Assembly: GCA_012934845.2 (NCBI GenBank) | Contig: WNNJ02002625.1 | Location: 1 to 64,000, forward strand | Direction: 5' to 3' | Length of the DNA stretch: 64,000 bases | Source: Pomphorhynchus laevis | Taxonomy: Eukaryota > Acanthocephala > Palaeacanthocephala > Echinorhynchida > Pomphorhynchidae | Part shown: positions 55,945 through 64,000 of the stretch, piece after piece | Layout of the letters: each line of letters begins with the position of its first letter | Numbering within the stretch: position 1 is the first letter of the stretch | The notes under the pieces: generated by a model | The model's database searches: none | What the model saw: the letters and a program-made list of their open reading frames with translations, nothing else | What the model was told of the DNA's origin: nothing | Program-made: the position numbers and the translations under genes

Positions 55945-56217
55945 GAAAAAATTGGCGAATTTACTATTGGGCGCGCACGACTGATTGCACACACGACTGA
56001 CCCTTTTTTCTGCGACTCTCTCGAGACGATTTTAGCTTTTACGTAGTGCTTTAATAAGCGAATTTTCTCGTACGATTTTCTTGCGATAATATCGGTAAGT
56101 GGTTTTGTGGTGACTTTGTTTTAACTTTGTTTTAACTTTTTCTTATAATTTTTCCTTTTGGTTGTGTTTGTCTTCTGATTGTTTCTAAGTTTCAGTTTTA
56201 ATAGTTTTTAATTAAAT
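55945..56217 (+). promoter_or_regulatory. LINE-A copy 2 5' UTR
   Basis: Collinear with 30,063-30,315, with the same GC-rich beginning (GGGCGCGCACGACTGATTGC) and the same TTTGTTTTAACTTTGTTTTA run before ORF1. Presumed to hold the element's internal promoter. Confidence 0.5.
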
Positions 56218-57330
56218 ATGGAGTCGATAATGCTGTCTCCTACCAGACTTGATAAATATATTGTTAAAATCAACTGGCAATCCATGATGACTAGGGACAT
56301 GTTCAACCTAAACATGATAAGGCGTTTTATCCAACATAATAGTTCTATAAAACTATTTAAACGAATTAGGTTTAGTGGTTCATATGACATTGTATCTTTT
56401 TTTGAAGTAGATGTAAAAAACCAATTTATATCTTTTTTTGCCGATTCTACCGATTTTTCGGTTATTGACATATCCCCTAAAAGAAATGTTATCATAAAAT
56501 TTATTCCAATATTCGCCGAGCATAGTGAAATCTCAATGTTTTGCTCTGAAATTGGTGTTAAGATGCTTAAAAAGATAGCTATCTCAAACACACATTTTAC
56601 TACTGTACTAGCAAAAGTAGATAACGAAAAGATATTTTTAGCAAAAAACGGCCATGCTCATTTGTTAGGACACGAAATTAAAATTGTTGAAATGGATGAC
56701 CACGTATACAATAGTTTTAGGTTTCCCCAATGCTTTAGATGCCAAGAATGGGGTCATTACTCCCGTTTATGCCAGAAGAAAGTAAAGTGTGTTCACTGTG
56801 CAGAATCACACAACTCCAACACTTGTACTAATAGACACACCCATAAATGCGCAAACTGTGGGGAAGGTCACAAAGCATACAATAAATCTTGCCAACACTT
56901 CCAAAATTACATACTACCATATAACTTACAACATAATCAAGAAGTTAACTCCAACATATCATTCGCATCGGTTGCATCAAAACAACCCATTGTAACAAAT
57001 GCAGATCATAATATCAACCAACAACCCTGCAAAACACCTACTAAACATAGTGATGCTAGTAGGGATATGAATTCTATTAATAGTCGATTAGAAAAACTAT
57101 CTAAAGAAATAGAGCAAAATAAAAATTATTGTCAGAAAGAACTCAGATCAATAAACGATGAGTTGGACAATATCAATGATAAAATTATTAATCTAGGATA
57201 TGATATGGATAATGTTGTACAAGTAGTAGAAAATCTATCAAACAATCAAACGATCTTTAGCACCCAAGTGATATCTCTCTTAAAAGAGTACGGACTAGAA
57301 TTTAAATGCACCACATCTTCAACGAAATGA
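56218..57330 (+). CDS. LINE-A copy 2 ORF1, Gag-like protein, 370 aa, intact
   Basis: Same length and zinc-knuckle layout as copy 1 (C172/C175/H180/C185, C191/C194/H198/C203, C211/C214/H218/C225). Differences are conservative and few, for example INWQSMM for VNWQSVM near residue 20, QHNSSIKL for KHNSPIRL near 40, and DMDNV for GMDKV near 320. Two long open frames kept in both copies suggest the family was active recently or that ORF1 is still under selection. ORF1 stop and ORF2 start overlap as ATGA at 57,327-57,330. Confidence 0.9.
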   Translation: MESIMLSPTRLDKYIVKINWQSMMTRDMFNLNMIRRFIQHNSSIKLFKRIRFSGSYDIVSFFEVDVKNQFISFFADSTDFSVIDISPKRNVIIKFIPIFAEHSEISMFCSEIGVKMLKKIAISNTHFTTVLAKVDNEKIFLAKNGHAHLLGHEIKIVEMDDHVYNSFRFPQCFRCQEWGHYSRLCQKKVKCVHCAESHNSNTCTNRHTHKCANCGEGHKAYNKSCQHFQNYILPYNLQHNQEVNSNISFASVASKQPIVTNADHNINQQPCKTPTKHSDASRDMNSINSRLEKLSKEIEQNKNYCQKELRSINDELDNINDKIINLGYDMDNVVQVVENLSNNQTIFSTQVISLLKEYGLEFKCTTSSTK

Positions 57331-60038
57331 ACAATAATAAACTAGCTATCGTCTCATGGAACTGTGCTTAAGTATCAAATGCAGCTCATCTTTTAAAAGA
57401 GGGATGCTTTAATGTAGTCGCTTTACAAGAAGCAAGAACACAAATAGTTCTATCTGATGTATTCCTAGAATATACTTTATTTCACTTAAATATTAAGAAC
57501 GATAGCCCATTTAACTTGGCTACCTATATTAATAAATATTTACACCCTTCTTTAATAATGTCCGGCTATAACGATTTCTTTTCATTTCAAATAATAAAAA
57601 TTATTCTAAACGGTTCAGCATTTAAATTTGCAAATGTTTATATTAAGAGTAAGGCTAAGTCAAAAAAAGGTTTGTGGCCTAGAAAATTTGCAGATGAGAT
57701 TAGAAATAAGTTTCAGTGGCTAATGGATAATAATTTGGATTTCATTATAGGTGACTACAACGATAACTGCGGAGTCAATATAATAAGATGCATTAACGAT
57801 AGGTTTACAGTAGAACTTCCAAACGAATATACTTTTTTTAATCGTACAAAGAAATGGTTTTCCACTATCGACTTTGCAATTTTAAACAAAGACAGTGCTA
57901 TTGACATTGAATAGCGATGTAACATTCAACCAGAAAACTCCATAATAGGTCACTGCATGGTTGTATTTGAATCTAAATCAACCAAAACATTTTTAAAGAC
58001 TGTATTCGCTCCTAATTTCACCAACATTAATAATTTTAATCAGTCAGTAACATTGTACTTGTCTACCTCGTTAGATCGGTTACATTGTCATGAGTTTAAA
58101 AATCTTCTAGGTCCCCATCTGGATAGTGATAATCCAAAGTTTAAAGTTTCTCAAGTCGCCTCTGTAATAAATAATTATTTTAATATTAATTTTAACCTTT
58201 CTACTCTATATATCAATTCTGAAATTTTATCAGAAATCAATATTAATTTTTACACCATTATAAACGATGGATTTCTTTCGTTCCTTAGAAACATTAATGT
58301 AATCCACCATAAACACACCACCGACATTTCATTTCTCTTAGTGAATAATATTCTTGAAGGCATAAATAAATGCTTACTGAATGCATCCGACACTTTTTTA
58401 TATAAGCAAAGATCGATAAACCGCAAATATTCAAACATCAAAATTAAAAAATTAAAAATGAAACAAAATTTACTAGATTTATGTGGAAATCTTGAGGAGG
58501 CGCATAGGATTCAATCTTACATAGAAAGATTGCAATATAAGTTAATCCTAACCAATGAAATAAAGAAGATTAAATGTTATAAACCGTTTTCCAAAAATTG
58601 GTGGAATACAGTACATCGCAGAAAATTCAGAACTTGGAAAACGGCAGCATCCCGTTGGATCTCATCAACATCTTTTGACGAAGTCCAAGAAGCTATGAGA
58701 ACAAAATTAACATCTAACGCTGAAACCTTAAATGACGAAAAGATGCTAAACAAATATCTAATTTTAGACTGTATTAATACATCAGTAGGCATCGATATAT
58801 CCTATAAGGATATACTAGACGCATTTCCTAGTAATTCGAAAGTTTCAAGCAATGGAATGTCATGTCCTCCGGCTGCAATAAAACTTTTAAGTTTAAAGAA
58901 TAAAATAAGAATAGCCAAGCATCTAGTAAACTGCTCACTGTCGGAGTATCTAAGCATTGGATGTGGTAAAATGATAATTTTACCGAAAAATAAATTTATC
59001 AATAATATAAAAGATATCCGTCCAATTACAATTTCCAACCCATTACTAACGGCAGTTGAAAGAGCTTTGGCAATAAAAGTCTCGCAATTTTATGAACGAA
59101 ACAATCTAATTAACAATAATATCTTCGGTTTTAGGAAAGGAAAAAGCACAGTTGGTGCGGTACGGGATTTACAGATGTTCATTAATAAATATAATTGTCC
59201 GTGGATACTATATTCCCTTGATATTTCAGGAGCTTTTGATAACATATCTCAAGAAGAAATTTTAAAAACATTGATAAGGGATAAAGTTCCAAGTAACATG
59301 ATTAAAAGAATATGAGCTTGTCTCAAAGCAAGATATTTCAATATTGATGGACATAAAGATACAAAATATTACCTCAAGCAAGGTGTGCCGCAAGGATCTC
59401 CATTAAGTCCGATACTTTATGTAATTACCACTAGACATATTTTAAACAATCTATGTGATAAACTCGTGCATGGAGTCATCTACGCTGACGACATTTCTTT
59501 GGTCTTTCTGAGAACCAAAAAGATGGCGTCAAAGGAGAAGTGTATGGAAAAATGCAAGATCGTCATTGACAAAATAAAACGTCGCCTGTCACGCTTAGGT
59601 TTAAATTTTAACATGAATAAATTTAAATACATTACCGGAAAATTCAAACACAAACGTGAGTTTACACGATTTGATGTAACAACTAACGGAAAACATTGCA
59701 GGTCTGTAAAAATATTAGGATCGACTTTCACACCATCATTGTCAAAAAAGCCAGATATGAACAAACTCAGAAAAATCATTAAAAAAGGTATATCAGTTTT
59801 TCACAGAGCCATGAAACTTAATATATCATTAAGTAGATCATGCATTGTTTTAAATACATTTATTCTGTCTGGTTTATACTTCTATTCTAGAAATAGGCCG
59901 CCTGAACAACGACAAACCTATCTAGACTTAGTTATAACAATGTTAAAAACAAACAAGAACACCAGTAGTTGCATGCATAAAAGCATGTTAACAAAATATA
60001 TCAATTTCTATTATAGAAAAATTATAAATGGTTTATGA
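57327..60038 (+). pseudogene. LINE-A copy 2 ORF2, endonuclease plus RT, three stops
   Basis: Reads NNNKLAIVSWNCA, a stop at 57,369 (TCA to TAA), then ALQEARTQIVLSDVFLEY, IIGDYNDNCGVN, a stop at 57,912 (TGG to TAG), NSIIGHCMVVFES, RPITISNPLLTAVERALAIK, FGFRKGKSTVGAVRDL, YSLDISGAFDNISQEE, a stop at 59,313 (TGG to TGA), GVPQGSPLSPILYVIT, VIYADDISLVFLR and the C-terminal SGLYFYSRNRPPEQRQ. All three stops are single-base changes against copy 1. Full length 903 codons. As in copy 1, the endonuclease has GHC where SDH is expected, so this is a family feature and not decay. Confidence 0.88.
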
Positions 60039-60349
60039 AATCCAAAAAAAAAACTTTAAATACTGAGAATACATTTATTTTTATTTTTTTTAGATAAATC
60101 ATCTCTGTCATCATTGTTGATTATAATTTTATTTTTTGTAATAATTTTAATTATTATTTGTGTTTATGTACATTGTTAATTGGAATGCTACTATGGAAGA
60201 ATCCGCGACAATAATATGAAGAAAACGAACAGAAGACACAATGCAAGGCAAACAATTTCTGAAAACCATGGATTTGACACGATACAATTCATATGTCTCT
60301 TTTTCGAATGTTTTCTACTTTTTCAAATAAATTGTTGTTGTTAAAAACA

Positions 60350-60962
60350 TATCACCTTAAAAAAGTTTGAGATCTAAAGTAAATACAGTAAGTTTCCAAA
60401 CATAAAGTGTCCAATGATGATTTGCTCAATGAGCACAGAGGACATACCATGCCGATGCAGTAGTTTAAAAGAATAATATTAGCATTTCTCACTGGCATAT
60501 TCTTTGGAGTAGCAGGTTATTTAGTCTCTGAAAAAGCCATAGTCAATCATCGTCCCGACTTAATAATTAGAAGAAAATTTTGTTGCTTGTTAATGCCAGT
60601 TGCTGTGCATTGCCCTGCGCTAATGTGACAACTTTAGCGCAGGGCAATGCTCAGTAATTCTCATAGATTTATCGCCCAGCTTGTAAACGGTGTTTTCCTA
60701 ACAGGCTTCTACAGCCAACAATTTGGTTAGTGCTCTACAAGTGTCTGTTGTTCGTTAAATTGTCACTTGATTTTTCAACACTTTTCTGCTAAATTGCTAT
60801 TATATTTTTATACATTTGTTAATAAAAATTAAAACCGTTTGTAAAGGTTGAACAAAATGATTGGGCAATAAAGAATTGATTTGTTAAATACCTTTGTACA
60901 TGTTTCACCATTCAATGGGTCAAATACTTTCTAGTTTAAATTCGCACTTGAACATATTTAGT
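60350..60962 (+). repeat. Repeat U2, most complete copy
   Basis: From AAAAACATATCACC through GTGTCC, directly after the LINE-A 3' tail and directly before a LINE ORF2 fragment. Contains the perfect inverted repeat GCATTGCCCTGCGCTAA / TTAGCGCAGGGCAATGC (60,607-60,623 and 60,634-60,650) with a 10-nt loop. No open frame of note. Candidates are a SINE-like unit or the 5' UTR of the downstream LINE subfamily. Confidence 0.75.
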
Positions 60963-62640
60963 GTCCAAGAAGCTATTAGTACCAAATTAACATATAACGC
61001 TGAAACCTGTAATGACGAAAAGATACTAAACAAATGCCTGATATTAGACTGTATCAACACATCGGTAGGCATCGATCTCTCCTACGATGATAAGCATTTC
61101 CTAGTAACTCGAAAGTTTCAAGCAATGAAATGTCATGCCCTCCTGCTGCAATAAAACTTCTAAGCTTAAATAATAAAATCAGAATAGCCAAACATTTTGT
61201 AAATTGCCCACTGTCAGAGCATCTAAGCATTGGATGTGGCAAAATGATAATTTTACCGAAAAATAAATTTATCAATAATATTAAAGATATTCGTCCAATC
61301 ACAATTTCAAACCCCCTACTAACGGCAGTTGAAAGAGCTTTAGCAATAAAAGTCTCTGAATTTTACGAAAGCAACAACCTGATAAACAAAATCATTTTCG
61401 GTTTTAGAAAAAGAAAAAGCACAATTGGTGCAGTACGAGACTTACAAATGTTTATTAATAAATATAACTGTCCTTGGATACTTTATTCTCTAGATATTTC
61501 AGCAGCTTTTGATAATATAACTTAAGAAGAAATTTTAAAATCATTGATAAGGGATAAAGTTCCAAGTTACATAATTAAGAGAATATGGGCTTGTCTCAAA
61601 GCCAGATATTTCTATATTAACGGATATAAAGATACAAAATATTATCTAACGCAAGGTGTGCCGCAAAGATCTCCATTAAGTCCGATACTTTATGTAATTA
61701 CTACAAGACACATCTTAAGCAAGATATGTGATAAATTTGTGCATGGAGTCATCTACGCTGACGACATTTTTTGGTCTTTCTAAAAACCAAAAAGATGGCT
61801 TCATACAAAAAATGTATGGAGAAATGCATGGGCATCATTGACAAAATAAAACATCACCTGTCACGCTTAGGTTTAAATTTAAACCTAACATGACTAAATT
61901 TAAATACATTACAGGAAAATTCAAACACAAACGTGAATTTGATAGATTTGATAAAACATCTCACGGAAAACATTGCAGGATAGTAAAGATTTTAGGTTCC
62001 ACTTTTACTCCATCATTGTCGAATAAGCCAGATATGAATAAACTCAAAAAATCATTAAATAAGGTTTGTCAGTTTTTCACCGAGCGTTAACACTTGATAT
62101 CTCATTAAGAAGATCATGCATTCTTTTAAATACATTTATTCTCTCGGGTTTATACTTCTACTCAAGTTATATGCCACCAGAACAACATCGCCCATACCTA
62201 GACTGTGTAATGAAAATGTTAAGAACAAACAAAATCACCAGTAGTAGCTTGAACCAAAACATGTTAAAAAAATAAACATTTTATTATAAAAAATTATAAG
62301 TAGTTGATGGAAAAAAAATTTTCCTTTTTTTTCTTCAAAAATTTAGAGAAACTTTTATTAATTTTTTTAACTACGTCGGTTATTTCATTTTTGCTATTTA
62401 TTTTTGTTTATACAAATGTTTAATATTACTTTTTTTGTCTGTGTACACTATGCATTGGAACGCTTGCTTGAAAGAATTTTGACTGAAATTTGAAGAGAAT
62501 GATAAGAAGATGCAGAGATAAAAATCACGGAAGAAAGCGCGAATCGAAAATTCATGAGAAACTGGATATGACACTCTTAACACAATTCTTTATGTATTTT
62601 TCGGATGTTATCTACTTTTTCAAAAAAATTGTTTCTTCTT
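60962..62640 (+). pseudogene. LINE-B-like ORF2 fragment with 3' UTR, plus strand
   Basis: Starts abruptly at VQEAISTKLTYNAETCNDEK (ORF2 residue about 440 of LINE-A), lacks the endonuclease, and continues CLILDCINTSVGIDLSYDD, PPAAIKLLSLNNKIRIAKHF, RPITISNPLLTAVERALAIK, GFRKRKSTIGAVRDLQMFIN, YSLDISAAFDNIT (motif A), GVPQRSPLSPILYVIT (B, R for G), VIYADDIF (C), NTFILSGLYFYSSYMPPEQH. About five lesions: a small deletion near 61,090, a stop at 61,525, a one-base loss near 61,770, a short duplication near 61,880 and a frame change near 62,065. The 3' UTR ends with TCTACTTTTTCAAAAAAATT at 62,630. Confidence 0.8.
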
Positions 62641-63174
62641 CTTTGGACGCAGGTGCTTCCATTGAACTCTTTAAAATATTTAAATGCGAACAACTTCTTG
62701 TGGCACACGCTGATGATATCACAGCCCTGTTCTCTGCGCGCAGGTGCAAAGACTTAATATAAGACATCATATGTTTCTTTTTAAGATTAAAAGAACAGTG
62801 ACCCAAGTCCAATGTTATTTTAAATTCCGCTAAATCGCAAATTGTTGTCTTTCATGGCGCCTCTGAAACAAAGTTGACCTTAGAGTAACCGGTAAACTCA
62901 GTAAATCATGTGGTTGACCGGCTGCACAAACCTAATCGATTATTGCATGAGCCCGTTAGAAAAGCATGGATCTACGATTAACCGTTTTAGTTTATCACCA
63001 AACTGGTGCAAGAATGCTGTCGCTTCTGTTTGTACTTTGACCATTGATTCCGCATCAACTGGCGTAAACGAGTATTGTTTCACTTTATTGTCAAGTCGTT
63101 ACCCTGATTATCCTCCTAGTTCCACAGAAAATTCTGTTATTCCACATCTACTAACATAAACTTTTCGTGGTCCG
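62640..63174 (+). pseudogene. LINE-C RT C-terminal part, copy 3
   Basis: Gives LLVAHADDITALFSARRCKD (motif C) near 62,695, SNVILNSAKSQIVVFHG and the untranslatable continuation shared with 54,060-54,400. It begins next to the LINE tail at 62,635 and ends at the fold-back. Highly similar to copy 2 over 450 bp, including shared stops. Confidence 0.65.
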
Positions 63175-63462
63175 TAATGCATTCACTATGACTGCACTAC
63201 GCCTTTTCGGACCACGAAAAGTTTATGTTAGTAGATGTGGAATAACAGAATTTTATGTGAAACTAGGAGGATAATGAGGGTAACGACTTGACAATAAAGT
63301 GAAACAATACTCGTTTACACCAGTTGATGCGGAATCAATGGTCAAAGTGCAAACAGTTTGCACCAGTTTGGTGATAAACTAAAACGGTTAATCGTAGATC
63401 CATGCTTTTCTAACGGGCTCATGCAATAATCGATTAGGTTTGTGCAGCCGGTCAACCACATG
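62907..63462. repeat. Large inverted repeat (fold-back), arms 268 and 255 bp
   Basis: 62,907-63,174 (CATGTGGTTGACCGGCTGCA ... CTTTTCGTGGTCCG) is followed, after a 33-nt spacer, by its reverse complement at 63,208-63,462. The arms differ by a few substitutions and one gap of about 13 nt near the middle. The sequence is LINE-C 3' material. Transcription through it would give a hairpin RNA of more than 250 bp. Confidence 0.9.
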
Positions 63463-63479
63463 ACCGGCTGTCAACCACA

Positions 63480-64000
63480 TTGTATGGGACGTTACCTGTC
63501 CTAAAACACTTGCGGTTAGTAATTTATTCAACGCTGTCTGTAATGATGTTATTTGTTCCCCCACTGATGCATACAAATGCTACTTTAAATTTTTTGACAC
63601 TAACAATTTTAAAATTGACAATTTTTCGCTTTTTTTCTTAACTTGATCATGATAGAACATAATCGGACAACACAAGTTGTCCAATTTTTTAGAAAAATTG
63701 GCCAACCTGTGTGTATTTGGCAGTATTCAATATCATAAATACTCTTCACTGGTGCATACAAATGTTACTTTAAGTTCATGCTATCATTCTGAACGCTACA
63801 CTTGAAACAAAAGTTAATATACTTTTCAATGTTTTTTCTATATAAAATTCATTAAGTATCTGTAATATCGATTGATAGTATTTTGTGTGGTTTCTATTGT
63901 AATATATGGGTCAAAAGATTATGTAGTAAATGTGTAAATGATGATTTTTAATAACTTTTTTAAAATCATAAATTATTATATGATTATATGGTAATTATTA
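63480..64000 (+). mobile_element. WYLDD LINE 3' end, second copy (5'-truncated)
   Basis: Starts at TGTATGGGACGTTACCTGTC, matching 10,528 onwards, and follows that copy to the window end with only scattered differences, such as GTTAGCCAATATTTTAG against GTTGTCCAATTTTTTAG. Only the last codons of the ORF (YGTLPVLKHLRLVIYSTLS) and the 3' UTR are present. A severe 5' truncation of this kind is usual for LINE insertions. Confidence 0.8.

Larger units (their letters stand above)
55945..60350 (+). mobile_element. LINE-A copy 2, full length, three premature stops
   Basis: 5' UTR from about 55,945 (GGCGAATTTACTATTGGGCG, CGCACGACTGATTGCACAC), ORF1 56,218-57,330, ORF2 57,327-60,038, 3' UTR to about 60,345 ending CAAATAAATT plus GTTGTTGTT. 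The total length and every landmark agree with the minus-strand copy. Both copies flank the repeat array as if in mirror image, 26 kb apart. Its own ORF2 is interrupted by three in-frame stops but has no frameshift. Confidence 0.87.

Noticed and set aside
1-64000. tRNA or rRNA genes
   Set aside because: I noticed no cloverleaf with A/B boxes and no rRNA core sequence on either strand, though a small degenerate tRNA-derived SINE could be missed without a scan.

Overview
The window is a strongly AT-rich stretch of an animal nuclear genome, most likely an invertebrate. A Jockey-type LINE with triple zinc-knuckle ORF1, Penelope-like elements and a Merlin-type transposase point that way, arthropod being the best guess from the Jockey-type LINE. 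I see no rRNA, tRNA, operon, CRISPR array or complete host gene. Nearly everything recognisable is mobile DNA, most of it decayed, so the region reads as a transposon graveyard (heterochromatin-like or an intergenic/intronic TE cluster).

Layout. 1-8.5 kb: a Penelope-like (PLE) reverse transcriptase (RT) scrap with its terminal module, an AT-rich dispersed repeat (here R3), and a decayed LINE (here LINE-C) with its end sequences. 8.7-11.4 kb: a second LINE lineage whose RT carries QSGDP and WYLDD motifs and ends in a DGKRPDG endonuclease-like motif. 12.3-13.8 kb (minus): a PLE with RT and a C-terminal GIY-YIG-like segment. 14.3-15.3 kb (minus): another RT lineage with an ADDA motif. 16.3-16.7 kb (minus): a Merlin/ISXO2-like transposase fragment. 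17.3-18.2 kb: the best host-gene candidate, three short minus-strand exons joined in frame across 46- and 52-nt introns. 18.3-22.3 kb: a LINE scrap, repeat U2 and the best PLE copy.

22.3-38.3 kb and 45.1-52.1 kb: Jockey-type LINE material, nearly all on the minus strand, head to tail. It includes one almost intact LINE (LINE-A, 25.93-30.32 kb) and composite units with a spacing of about 4,997 bp (30.34-35.34 and 46.40-51.40 kb, plus partial units). 38.3-45.1 kb: a minisatellite, PLE termini, a C-terminal scrap of the ADDA-type RT family and a possible host exon. 52.6-64 kb: a PLE fragment, then plus-strand LINE arrays with the second LINE-A copy (55.95-60.35 kb), a 268/255-bp fold-back, and a second copy of the 3' tail seen at 10.5-11 kb.

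How the parts work: LINE-A ORF1 is a nucleic-acid-binding Gag-like protein, and ORF2 is an APE-type endonuclease plus RT that would copy its own mRNA at a nicked target. ORF1 stop and ORF2 start overlap as ATGA in both copies, suggesting stop/restart translation. The PLE coding remnants are followed by a conserved module of about 130 nt with interleaved complementary segments and hammerhead-like core motifs, the most interesting unexplained signal here. All family names rest on reading motifs by eye; no database search was possible.
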